This document shows positions 1 to 7,600 of a stretch of 64,000 nucleotides of DNA, in pieces (within the stretch, counting starts at the first letter, position 1; the number at the start of each line of letters is the position of its first letter). Source of the stretch: JAAYRQ01 sp035647235 (lineage in GTDB: Bacteria > Bacillota > Syntrophomonadia > Syntrophomonadales > Syntrophomonadaceae). The translations under genes and the position numbers were made by a program. The notes under the pieces were generated by a model. That model made no database searches, was not told where the DNA came from, and saw only the letters and a list, made by a program, of their open reading frames with translations. The stretch lies in contig CAZEPV010000006.1 of NCBI GenBank assembly GCA_964514235.1, positions 1 to 64,000 of the forward strand, read 5' to 3'.

Positions 1-32
1 AGGCCCTTAGCCTTCCTGCCAAAATATTCAAA

Positions 33-2081
33 CTAACGCAATTTTGCACCAAGTTGATTTAATTTATTTAATATATTATCCACTACTTGGTTGACTTCGT
101 TTTCGGTTAGGGTTTTGTCGGATGCTTGGAATTTTAATTTTAAGGCTAGACTTTTATGTTCATCTGGGACTTGTTCACCAGTGTACAGATCGAAAACTAT
201 GACATCTTGTAAAATTTCCGTCCCATTTTTCTTGATGTTATTAAGAATCTGATTAGCCGTAATATTATTATGAACCACTATAGCTATATCCCTTTCGACT
301 GCAGGATACTTAGTTATAGTCTCCAGCATCATCTTATTTTCAATCAATTCATATAAGGTATCTAAATCCAACTCAAAAGCACAGACTGCTTGTTTGATAT
401 CAAAGTTATCTAGGACAGTAGGGTGTATCTCCCCTAGCACACCAACTTCTATGTCTCTTATCAATAACTTAGCTGTCCTCCCAGGGTGATAGCTAGGATT
501 AGAGAAAGCCATAAATTCGTACCCCTTTAAACCTATCCCATCTAAGAAATTCTCTAAAATTCCTTTTAAGTAAAAGAAATCATAATCTATTTTGTGTTTA
601 AGCCAATTGACTTCACTGCTGCCACTCACAATAGCACCTAATTTAAGCCTTTCGGCAGGTAAGCCTGTTTCCCGAGGGATAAAAACAGAACCTAATTCAA
701 AAAATGATAGGTTTTCATTACGTCTGGCCAGATTTTGGGCAATGTTGGTTAATAGGCTAGGTAGTAGTAGAGTGCGCATTACCCCTTGCTCCTCTGATAA
801 AGGATTGGCCACCTTCACTACTTGGCGCAAGTGGCTATCACCAGGTATAAGCAATTTATCCAACATATTATTATTGATAAAGCTGTAATTTATTACTTCA
901 AGCATGTTTTTGGCTAGTAGAGTTGAGGTCTTTTTTCTAAATAGTTGATAATCGTCTAGTCCGCCTTGTGTGGTAACACCTTCTGGTAAGGTAGCAGCTA
1001 TATTATCATAACCATGTAACCTGGCTATCTCTTCGATTAAGTCCACTTCGATTTCTAAATCGGGGCGATAAGTTGGAATTTCAACTATTAGTTTGTTTTT
1101 TTCCTTTTCTATTTTGAAGTCTAGGCTTAAAAGATATTCTTCCATCTCTCCTATACTTAAGTTTGTGCCTAATAAGTCATTGACTTTTTCGGCGCGTAAG
1201 AAAATTGTATGATTAGTAATAGGTTGAGGATAAACATCTAAAATACCCGCAACTACTTCGCCCTCGGCTAATTTCTGAATTAGCTGGGCAGCCCGATTAA
1301 CCGCAAAAATCGTACCATTAACATCTACACCTTTTTCAAAACGAATAGATGAATCACTCCTGAGACCAAGTTTTTGGGAGGTTTTCCTGACACTAGTTGC
1401 CGAAAAATTCGCGGATTCTATTAAAACATTTACAGTATTATCATTAATTTCGGAATTATATCCCCCCATTACACCAGCTACCGCCACTGGTTTTTCGCCA
1501 TTGGTGATTACTAGCATATCACCATCTAATTTCCTTTTAGATTCATCCAAGGTTAGTATTTCTTCTTGTTCCAAAGCCCTTCTAACCAATATTTTTTTGC
1601 TTCCCAACAAATCATAATCAAATGTATGTAAGGGTTGATTAGTCTCTAGCATTACATAATTGGATACATCGACTACATTATTTACTGGCCTAATCCCAGA
1701 ATTAGTTAAAGCCTCTTGCAGCCATGCGGGTGAGGGCTTAATTTGCACATTTTTAACTAATCTGGCTGCATATCGCTTACATAGATTTTGATCCGCGATT
1801 TCAATGTCGATATAATCATTAATATTCTCATGGTTTTCCTTTATTTTTATATCTGGTATCTTCAGCTGGCTACCAGTTATGGCTGATATTTCCCGCGCTA
1901 TATTTATTAGGCCTAGACAATCACCCCGATTAGGAGTTAAGTCTAATTCCAAAACATGATCTGTATCAACCTTTTCTATGCCTTCTACGGCCACCCCCGC
2001 CATAGTCAATCTATGGGCCAGTTCCTCTTCATCTATATTAATATCTACATAATTTTTCAACCAATTCAATGAAACATTCAC
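33..2081 (-). CDS. pheT: Phenylalanine-tRNA ligase beta subunit, short form
   Basis: Beta subunit of the heterotetrameric PheRS that charges tRNA-Phe in the cytoplasm. The N-terminus (MNVSLNWLKNYVDI) and the B3/B4 start LDLTPNRGD (residues 47-54) are typical, followed by the editing and catalytic-like modules, and a C-terminal ferredoxin-fold anticodon-binding domain occupies roughly the last 93 residues. At 682 aa it is about 110 residues shorter than the usual ~800 aa. The gap falls between VEGIE (about residue 36) and DHVLELDL, exactly where the EMAP/OB-fold tRNA-binding domain normally sits. It lies 13 nt downstream of pheS in the same operon and should be controlled by the T-box upstream of pheS. 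Identity is secure; the missing domain is seen directly. Confidence 0.97.
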   Translation of the reverse strand: MNVSLNWLKNYVDINIDEEELAHRLTMAGVAVEGIEKVDTDHVLELDLTPNRGDCLGLINIAREISAITGSQLKIPDIKIKENHENINDYIDIEIADQNLCKRYAARLVKNVQIKPSPAWLQEALTNSGIRPVNNVVDVSNYVMLETNQPLHTFDYDLLGSKKILVRRALEQEEILTLDESKRKLDGDMLVITNGEKPVAVAGVMGGYNSEINDNTVNVLIESANFSATSVRKTSQKLGLRSDSSIRFEKGVDVNGTIFAVNRAAQLIQKLAEGEVVAGILDVYPQPITNHTIFLRAEKVNDLLGTNLSIGEMEEYLLSLDFKIEKEKNKLIVEIPTYRPDLEIEVDLIEEIARLHGYDNIAATLPEGVTTQGGLDDYQLFRKKTSTLLAKNMLEVINYSFINNNMLDKLLIPGDSHLRQVVKVANPLSEEQGVMRTLLLPSLLTNIAQNLARRNENLSFFELGSVFIPRETGLPAERLKLGAIVSGSSEVNWLKHKIDYDFFYLKGILENFLDGIGLKGYEFMAFSNPSYHPGRTAKLLIRDIEVGVLGEIHPTVLDNFDIKQAVCAFELDLDTLYELIENKMMLETITKYPAVERDIAIVVHNNITANQILNNIKKNGTEILQDVIVFDLYTGEQVPDEHKSLALKLKFQASDKTLTENEVNQVVDNILNKLNQLGAKLR

Positions 2082-2094
2082 TATTAACCACCTC

Positions 2095-3117
2095 CTAAAA
2101 TTGGCTCAAAAAGCGCTTATCATTATCGAAAAAGGATCTTAGGTCATTTACCCCGTACTTGAGCATTGCAATTCTCTCCACACCCATGCCAAAAGCAAAG
2201 CCTGTAACCTTTTCAGGATTATAGCCGCCATTTCTCAATACCCGAGGGTCGACCATCCCTGCCCCTAAAATTTCTAACCAGCCTGTATATGAACATACCC
2301 GACATCCCTGGCCCTTACAATTGACACAGGAAATATCCATTTCCGAACTAGGCTCGGTAAAGGGGAAGAAGCTTGGTCTATATCTTACCTCTAGCTCATC
2401 ACCAAATACTTTTTTAGCGAATAACATTAAAGTACCCTTTAGATTTGCAAAGGTAATTCTTTCACCTAAGACTAGCCCTTCCACCTGGTGAAACATAGGT
2501 GAATGGGTAGCATCATCATCCCTGCGATATACTTTCCCTGGTACAATTATTTTAACTGGTAAACTGGGAGCCAACTCCTCCATAACCCTGACTTGTACAG
2601 GAGATGTATGGGTTCTTAGGACTATATCAGAAGATATGTAAAAGGAATCTTGCATGTCCCTAGCAGGGTGTTCACGGGGTATATTTAAGGCTTCAAAATT
2701 ATAATAATCTGCTTCTATTTCTGGGCCTTCAGCTACAGAAAAACCCATACCCATGAAAATTGATTTAATTTCTTCTGTCATTTGGGTTAAGGGATGTTTA
2801 GCCCCGATTGATAAAGGCAGCCCAGGCAAAGTAACATCAATTTTTTCCTCGTTTAACCTTAAATCTAAATCACGTTCTTTGATTTTCTCTTCTTTTTCTT
2901 TAATAAGACTCTCAAGTTCAACTTTTATTTTATTGGCGATTTTCCCGACTTTGCCTCTTTCCTCAGTTGGGATATCCTTTAATCCCCTTAGCAAAAGGGT
3001 CATCTCACCTTTGCGGCCTAATAACTTTACCCTTAGTCTTTGTAAATCATCTAAGGAATCCGCACTATTAAGCTTTTCTTGGACTTGCGATTTTATTGTT
3101 TTAAGTTTTTCTAACAA
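2095..3117 (-). CDS. pheS: Phenylalanine-tRNA ligase alpha subunit
   Basis: Catalytic subunit of PheRS, 340 aa, the normal family length. An N-terminal coiled-coil arm covers about residues 1-90. Class II motif 2 (GKVYRRDDDATHSPMFHQ, residues 194-211) and motif 3 (GFAFGMGVERIAML, 306-319) are intact. The cysteine group CVNCKGQGCRVC (C264, C267, C272, C275) is the zinc-like knuckle found in many bacterial PheS proteins. It is the first aminoacylation gene of a pheS-pheT operon. The start ATG is preceded by a GGGGGAAG ribosome-binding site, and the T-box leader with a terminator lies directly upstream. Confidence 0.98.
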   Translation of the reverse strand: MLEKLKTIKSQVQEKLNSADSLDDLQRLRVKLLGRKGEMTLLLRGLKDIPTEERGKVGKIANKIKVELESLIKEKEEKIKERDLDLRLNEEKIDVTLPGLPLSIGAKHPLTQMTEEIKSIFMGMGFSVAEGPEIEADYYNFEALNIPREHPARDMQDSFYISSDIVLRTHTSPVQVRVMEELAPSLPVKIIVPGKVYRRDDDATHSPMFHQVEGLVLGERITFANLKGTLMLFAKKVFGDELEVRYRPSFFPFTEPSSEMDISCVNCKGQGCRVCSYTGWLEILGAGMVDPRVLRNGGYNPEKVTGFAFGMGVERIAMLKYGVNDLRSFFDNDKRFLSQF

Positions 3118-3135
3118 ATTACTTCCCCCTTTCAG

Positions 3136-3173
3136 AAAATAAAAATACTTTCATCCCTAGAAGGGACGAAAGT
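3136..3173 (-). terminator. T-box-controlled intrinsic terminator before pheS
   Basis: On the minus strand ACTTTCGTCCC pairs with GGGATGAAAGT around a short loop and is followed by a T-rich stretch (3146-3136). The 5' arm lies immediately after the T-box sequence, as expected for the terminator/antiterminator switch. Confidence 0.88.
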
Positions 3174-3395
3174 TTTACTGTCCGCGGTACCACCCTTATT
3201 AGCTAGTTTAATTATAAGAAAACTAGCCCACTTAAAGTCCATAACGGCGACAACCGGAAAGACCTACTTTAGGTTCAGCCTTCAACTCCCAAGTGAATTC
3301 ACTTGCCTTCCCCTAGCTGTACTTCCAGTCTTAGGTACAGTTTCCCTGTCAGGTTAGACAGCAAGTTACTTGTCTTGTTCATAGTTCTTTTGTAG
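3140..3395 (-). promoter_or_regulatory. T-box leader (Phe specifier) upstream of pheST
   Basis: Read on the minus strand this leader carries the conserved T-box AAGGGTGGTACCGCGG (3197-3182), which pairs with the uncharged tRNA acceptor end. The distal part of stem I is closed by ACTTGC pairing with GCAAGT. The 3' side of the specifier loop follows as GAA-TTC-ACTT, putting the specifier codon TTC (Phe) at 3297-3295. A terminator hairpin sits just before pheS. Uncharged tRNA-Phe should favour the antiterminator and turn on pheST. The exact 5' end of the transcript is not clear. Confidence 0.93.
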
Positions 3396-3488
3396 TTATT
3401 GGGTAATCATTATTTTGTAAAGTAAGTAGTAAGTAATACAACCTGATTTTTCAAAAAGCAGCCAAAGTCTATCTGCATCATAAAACAT
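3396..3488 (-). CDS. YqzL-like microprotein (30 aa)
   Basis: A 30-codon ORF ending just before the T-box leader. It starts at ATG 3488, 7 nt after a GGGGAAAGGTGG ribosome-binding site. The product contains LWLLFEKSG and YYLLYK, which resembles the pattern FFW-x-LFE-x-TG-(about 4)-AYLLYK of the tiny YqzL family of Firmicutes. The family's function is unknown. Because it precedes the T-box, it is either a separate short transcript or the head of a longer one that enters the T-box. The assignment rests on motif resemblance from memory; a spurious ORF is possible, although the ribosome-binding site argues against that. Confidence 0.5.
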   Translation of the reverse strand: MFYDADRLWLLFEKSGCITYYLLYKIMITQ

Positions 3489-3564
3489 GCTTGGTCCACC
3501 TTTCCCCTCAAAAGTAGGCCTAACCGCAACATTTATTACAAGTTGCTATATTTTTATACGAATT

Positions 3565-4341
3565 TTATCCGTGTTTTTGTTTCCATGCTTCGCTTAAAAT
3601 TATACCACACGCAACTCCAGCATTCAACGAATCAACAATTGGATTTATTGGAATTTTGACTAATTTATCACATTTGTGCACTAGCTCTTCACTCAAACCA
3701 TGTGCTTCATTGCCGATTACAATAATGCTAGGATTATTATAATCATATTCATAGTAGATGGCGGCATTATTTAAAGCTGTACCAACTAATTTAAAACCTT
3801 TTTCCTTAAAAATATTGATATCACTAAGTGTAATATTTTGCAAGAGGGGTATATTAAAAATAGCTCCCATTGAGGAACGTACCACTTTTGGGCTAAAAGG
3901 ATCAACACAAGCTGGGGTTAATAGTAATCCCTCCACCCCTAAAGCTAATGCAGTACGAATAATAGTCCCCATATTACCTGGATCAGCAATCCTATCTAAT
4001 AGGACAAGTAATGAGCTTTCTTTTTTAATATTTTCTAAACTCCAGACTGGTTTTTCTACAACTGCCAGTACGCCTTGTGGGGTACTTGTCTCGCTTATTT
4101 CGGCCATTAGTCTAGTATTTAATAGAAATATTTCGCTATTAAGCTCTGCTAAATCCAGTTTATTTGCCAGAGATTCGGTTAGGAAAATTTGCTGGATGGC
4201 AAATTTATTAAAGCTAAGGGCTTCTTCTAGCATTATACTGCCTTCAATAATAAAAAGCCCTTTTGCATCCCGATATTTTCTTTGTTTAAGTTTTAGGCAA
4301 TCTTTTATATGACGGTTATCCCTTGAGCTTATGACTTTCAC
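3565..4341 (-). CDS. TrmH/SpoU-family RNA 2'-O-methyltransferase
   Basis: SPOUT-class methyltransferase, 258 aa, probably acting on rRNA or tRNA ribose with SAM as donor. An N-terminal substrate-binding domain (about residues 1-95) has the usual start with S-x-x-N/D-x-x-IK. The catalytic domain carries motif 1 (LDRIADPGNMGTIIRTA, with N and R), motif 2 (VIGNEAHGLSEEL) and motif 3 (IPINPIVDSLNAGVA), which form the trefoil-knot SAM site. Its position between the rplT operon and pheST is a common order in Firmicutes. The RNA target cannot be told from sequence. It follows the rplT terminator, so it probably has its own promoter or depends on read-through. Confidence 0.9.
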   Translation of the reverse strand: MKVISSRDNRHIKDCLKLKQRKYRDAKGLFIIEGSIMLEEALSFNKFAIQQIFLTESLANKLDLAELNSEIFLLNTRLMAEISETSTPQGVLAVVEKPVWSLENIKKESSLLVLLDRIADPGNMGTIIRTALALGVEGLLLTPACVDPFSPKVVRSSMGAIFNIPLLQNITLSDINIFKEKGFKLVGTALNNAAIYYEYDYNNPSIIVIGNEAHGLSEELVHKCDKLVKIPINPIVDSLNAGVACGIILSEAWKQKHG

Positions 4342-4366
4342 TACTTACTCCCCATAATATAATTTT

Positions 4367-4398
4367 AAAAAGTATGATCTAACCTGATCATACTTTTT
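4367..4398 (-). terminator. Terminator after rplT
   Basis: Perfect 13-bp inverted repeat AAAAAGTATGATC / GATCATACTTTTT with a 6-nt loop. The A/T flanks make it usable on both strands; it ends the infC-rpmI-rplT transcript. Confidence 0.85.
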
Positions 4399-4426
4399 GT
4401 TAATTATGATTTACTTTTTTAAGAAG

Positions 4427-4783
4427 TTATTTAACATTTTGTTTAGCTAGATCAGCTAACTCTTTGAATCCTTGGGGATCAGTTATAGCTAAATCAGCTA
4501 ATACTTTACGATTAACATCTACACCAGCCATTTTTAATCCGTGCACTAATCTACTATAGGTAGTACCATTTTCTCTTGCTGCTGCATTGATTCTTGTAAT
4601 CCACAGTTTTCTGAAATCCCTTTTTTTATGTTTTCTATGTGCATAAGCATAATTACCAGATCTCATGATTTGTTGATTTGCTATCCGGTATAGCTTGGAT
4701 TTACTGCCTGTATAACCCTTGGCAGCTTTTAAAACTTTTTTATGTCTTTTATGTGAAGTAACTCCACGTTTTACCCTAGGCAA
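4427..4783 (-). CDS. rplT: 50S ribosomal protein L20
   Basis: L20, 118 aa, the normal length, a basic early-assembly protein of the large subunit. The N-terminus MPRVKRGVTSHKRHKKVLK and the segment YRIANQQ and YAHRKHKKRDFRKLWI are family hallmarks. It is the last gene of the infC-rpmI-rplT operon, 29 nt after rpmI. In low-GC Firmicutes L20 binds the mRNA leader of this operon and represses it by promoting termination; the leader upstream of infC here fits that model. Confidence 0.98.
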   Translation of the reverse strand: MPRVKRGVTSHKRHKKVLKAAKGYTGSKSKLYRIANQQIMRSGNYAYAHRKHKKRDFRKLWITRINAAARENGTTYSRLVHGLKMAGVDVNRKVLADLAITDPQGFKELADLAKQNVK

Positions 4784-4812
4784 ATTACAATACCCCCTTC
4801 AATGTATAAGGC

Positions 4813-5007
4813 TTAATATGGAATAAGTTTACTAATTCTTTTAGTCTCTTGTTTACTAACTAATCCTGGTTTACGTAATTTTCTTTTTCTTTTAGAAGTT
4901 TTGCCACCTAATAAATGACTTTTATAGGCTTTAGATCTTTTTATTTTTCCAGTGCTAGTCTTTTTAAATCTTTTTGCAGCACCGCGATGAGTCTTCATCT
5001 TAGGCAT
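4813..5007 (-). CDS. rpmI: 50S ribosomal protein L35
   Basis: L35, 64 aa, very basic and of standard length, with the family start MPKMKTHRGAAKRFK and ending KLIPY. The ATG overlaps the infC stop codon by one base (TAATG), so translation of the two is probably coupled. It belongs to the infC-rpmI-rplT operon. Confidence 0.98.
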   Translation of the reverse strand: MPKMKTHRGAAKRFKKTSTGKIKRSKAYKSHLLGGKTSKRKRKLRKPGLVSKQETKRISKLIPY

Positions 5008-5540
5008 TAAGCTTCCTCCTTCTTCTCACTGTCTGTTTTAGGTACAAGGATCATTACCATGTTTCTACCTTCGACTTTTGGTTGTTTATCAATTACAGAA
5101 ATATCTGATAAAATATCAGCGAATTTATATGAAAGTTTTTCAGCTATCTCGGGATGGGTAATCTGTCTACCTCTAAACATAATTGTAACTTTCACCTTAT
5201 CCCCAGCATCAATAAACCTCCGAGCATTTTTGGCTTTAGTCTGGATATCATGATCTTCGATATTAGGGCGCATTTTTATTTCCTTAACAGAAATTACCTT
5301 TTGCCTTTTCCTAGCTTCCTTTTCTCTTTTACCTTGTTCGAATTTAAATTTGCCAAAATCCATTAAGCGACATACTGGTGGTTTAGCCGATGGGGCAACC
5401 TCAACTAAATCAAAACCCCTTTGCATTGCTAAATCAAGAGCTTCATGTATAGAAACTATACCTAATTGCTCCCCAGTATCACTAACCAATCTGACCTCTC
5501 TCGCCCGGATTTCTCCATTAACTCTCCAATCCTTGCTGAT
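5007..5540 (-). CDS. infC: Translation initiation factor IF-3, apparent ATC start
   Basis: IF-3 binds the 30S subunit and enforces correct start-codon choice. The sequence contains the N-domain (RVNGEIRAREVRLVSDTGEQLG), the lysine-rich linker (about FEQGKREKEARKRQKV) and the C-domain (KEIKMRPNIEDHD, KVTIMFRGRQ). Only TTG or later starts would remove conserved N-terminal residues. The reading frame continues upstream to an ATC at 5540, eight nucleotides after AGGAGGTG, with no ATG, GTG or TTG at that spot. Starting there gives 177 aa, the normal length. AUU or AUC starts are known for infC elsewhere and underlie IF-3 autoregulation. Identity is certain; the start is a strong inference. Confidence 0.95.
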   Translation of the reverse strand: MSKDWRVNGEIRAREVRLVSDTGEQLGIVSIHEALDLAMQRGFDLVEVAPSAKPPVCRLMDFGKFKFEQGKREKEARKRQKVISVKEIKMRPNIEDHDIQTKAKNARRFIDAGDKVKVTIMFRGRQITHPEIAEKLSYKFADILSDISVIDKQPKVEGRNMVMILVPKTDSEKKEEA

Positions 5541-5567
5541 AAGAAGTTCACCTCCTATTAAAATAAA

Positions 5568-5700
5568 AAAGCGGGCCTATGGAAAGCCCGCTATAATAAC
5601 TAAATAATACCCACCTTAATGGCAACATACTAAATGCTTAGTTATATTAACCTTACGAACTAAAATGTTGTAAGGTGAGAAGCAGAGCCCCTACTTTATC
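5568..5700 (-). promoter_or_regulatory. Leader RNA of infC-rpmI-rplT (L20-leader-like attenuator)
   Basis: Between the inferred transcription start (about 5702) and infC the minus strand has two separated segments that can pair (CACCTT early, AAGGTG late). A local hairpin (CCTTAC / GTAAGG) and a strong terminator just upstream of the infC ribosome-binding site are also present. This layout matches the L20-responsive leaders known in Firmicutes, where ribosomal protein L20 favours termination. The family call is by position and structure; I could not fold it. Confidence 0.65.
5569..5592 (-). terminator. Attenuator hairpin upstream of infC
   Basis: Minus-strand AGCGGGC-TTTCCATAG-GCCCGCT followed by TTTTTATTTT. 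It sits only some 15 nt before the infC ribosome-binding site, so it is a regulated terminator within the leader. Confidence 0.85.
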
Positions 5701-5708
5701 CAAGATAG

Positions 5709-5737
5709 AGTCTAACATAAATATTTGTTCTTGGCAA
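5709..5737 (-). promoter_or_regulatory. Putative sigma-A promoter of the infC operon
   Basis: Minus strand TTGCCA (5737-5732), 17-nt spacer, TAGACT (5714-5709), placing the start near 5702 at the beginning of the leader RNA. Confidence 0.45.
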
Positions 5738-5776
5738 GAGAATATAATTCCTCACTTTAAGTTCCCCCTTCACTTT

Positions 5777-7438
5777 CTAGTAATTAATAACCGCACTTTT
5801 AGTGTCATTATCCCAAGTAATATCACAATCAGGGAGGTTATCGGCTACAAAACGAACTGGAACCATGGTGCGACCATTAATAATGGTCGGGGCAACATCT
5901 ATATTCTTATTTTGCCCATTGCTACGAATAGTTTTCTTATCTAGCCACATTTCAACCGTAGAACCTTTGGCTTTTACTGTCACTTTCCGTTCTTGGTTAT
6001 CCCAAGCGACATTTCCGCCCATAGCTTCAGTAATAGCACGTATAGGCAACAAGGTCCTACCATCTTTTAATACTGGAGGTGAATCTAGGTTAAGCAACTC
6101 ACCATCTGCACTAATATTAGGGTGATTGATTTGTAAAATAATCTTTTTTTGACTATTTTGTCCGTCAAATTTCGCAACTGGGGCTACTGGAGTAAGGCGT
6201 TTGCTCCCCGTCCAATCCCCATCCGATAAACTAGAGCCATATCCCCAAGAACCTCCAAAGGTTTTACCATCTGCTGACATAATGAAGCGCACATCCCCAG
6301 CATCTTTTTTTGGTGCATAAGTAGGGTATTCAGACCAAGTACCGTTCATTTGATTACCAGAGACTGCCCCTTCAATGCGTCCTTGATCATGAGTATAATG
6401 GCCTGTTACTATATTACCCCTTTGGGTTAAAACCATTCTCCCCCAATTGCTATCCCATTGCCCTTCCCAAGTATATTTACCTAGATCATTGTTATTAGCT
6501 AGTTGAGCTCCATTTTGGGGTGCTATACCCATGACTTCCTCTGCCATATCTTTCAGCTCATCGCCTCCAGCACCACTAGCATAATGCTTCAAAACTTGTT
6601 CGGGAAACAGTTTAAAACCGAACCAACCTAATAATTTCGATTCTTCTACAGGAAAAGCTGCTGGTCCAGGCTGTTGGGTAGCCTTAGCAAACTCTTTTAG
6701 AAAATCATCCCAGTATTTTTTCATATCCTTAAGCTCGTCACCTCTTTTGGCGGATTTCTCCAGTTGAGCTAATTTATCCATGGCCCTAACAGCTTGCTCC
6801 ATGTATTCAATATTACGTTCTTGATAGTCTCGGTTTTCATTATAAACACTACCATCATCGCCATTAATATTTTCTATAACATGGGTTAGCTCATGCCATA
6901 AAGTATGAGCCATAGTAGTGCTAACATTGCCAGTAGATATATCCTCCCTAAATACGATTCGCCCAGGTCGTAGTACCTGGCCTAAGTCATTTGTAACTGG
7001 AGGTTGGTATTCGGCATTACTACTAATACTAGGATCATAGACTAAATTAACAGCTCTTAAGGCATTAATATAGGTACTTTCATCACCTAGTGAAACAACT
7101 CCCGAGGTATTAAAAGTATAATCATTGAATTTTCTAAGATGTTCCTTTAACAAATCAGTTGCCCCAAGATACATTTCGACATCTTTTTTGATTGCATCGC
7201 TATCAATCTGAATCGTTCCCTCTGCCATGCTACTAGGATTTACACTAGTACTAGTAGTAGACTGGGTAAATCCCTCTGATATACTACTGGTACTTACAGT
7301 AGTAGTAGTAGTAATCGGCTGGCTAACCCCTTCTGATGAACTACTAACGCTTACAGATATAGTGTTAGCTCCAACATTCAATGGAAACAAAAACACGCAC
7401 AAGGTCAAGAATATAAAACTTTTCAATACTATTTTCAT
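5777..7438 (-). CDS. Secreted protein with HExxH site and C-terminal copper-amine-oxidase-N (stalk) domains
   Basis: Exported protein of 553 aa. ATG 7438 is preferred over the upstream TTG because GGAAGAAGGG lies at the right distance. It has a signal peptide (about residues 1-25, ending VGA), then a Ser/Thr-rich stretch with three imperfect repeats around S-S-x-x-EG. A metallopeptidase-like LWHELTHVIEN (HELTH at about 182-186) follows, with downstream glutamates (QERNIEYMEQ) that could supply a third zinc ligand. A middle beta-rich segment with GxW motifs (about 320-410) precedes two C-terminal copper-amine-oxidase N-type repeats (LLPIRAITEAMGGNVAWD and MVPVRFVADNLPDCDITWD). Stalk domains of this kind are common in cell-surface proteins of clostridia. 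Protease activity is only inferred from HExxH. Confidence 0.75.
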   Translation of the reverse strand: MKIVLKSFIFLTLCVFLFPLNVGANTISVSVSSSSEGVSQPITTTTTVSTSSISEGFTQSTTSTSVNPSSMAEGTIQIDSDAIKKDVEMYLGATDLLKEHLRKFNDYTFNTSGVVSLGDESTYINALRAVNLVYDPSISSNAEYQPPVTNDLGQVLRPGRIVFREDISTGNVSTTMAHTLWHELTHVIENINGDDGSVYNENRDYQERNIEYMEQAVRAMDKLAQLEKSAKRGDELKDMKKYWDDFLKEFAKATQQPGPAAFPVEESKLLGWFGFKLFPEQVLKHYASGAGGDELKDMAEEVMGIAPQNGAQLANNNDLGKYTWEGQWDSNWGRMVLTQRGNIVTGHYTHDQGRIEGAVSGNQMNGTWSEYPTYAPKKDAGDVRFIMSADGKTFGGSWGYGSSLSDGDWTGSKRLTPVAPVAKFDGQNSQKKIILQINHPNISADGELLNLDSPPVLKDGRTLLPIRAITEAMGGNVAWDNQERKVTVKAKGSTVEMWLDKKTIRSNGQNKNIDVAPTIINGRTMVPVRFVADNLPDCDITWDNDTKSAVINY

Positions 7439-7483
7439 TTGATTCCCTTCTTCCAATAAAATTGTTCTATTATATTTATTTTA

Positions 7484-7510
7484 GAAAAAAAGGGAAGCTA
7501 TAACCTCCCT
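7484..7510 (-). terminator. Terminator after the LuxR-type gene
   Basis: Minus strand AGGGAG-(GTTATAGC)-TTCCCT followed by seven T residues; the stem is short with one G-T pair. Confidence 0.55.
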
Positions 7511-7600
7511 CTAAAGAATGAATTACCTTAAAATATCCCTCATACTTTAGAGTGAGAGATAGTTTAAAGCTCGAATTTATGAGACTTCATTTTATATTAT

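Noticed and set aside
3758..4312. 184-aa plus-strand ORF within the SpoU methyltransferase gene
   Set aside because: Antisense to a gene with all family motifs; no ribosome-binding site.
7210..7330. Repeated ACTAGTAGTAGTA-like sequence
   Set aside because: It encodes the Ser/Thr-rich linker repeats of the secreted HExxH protein, not an intergenic repeat.
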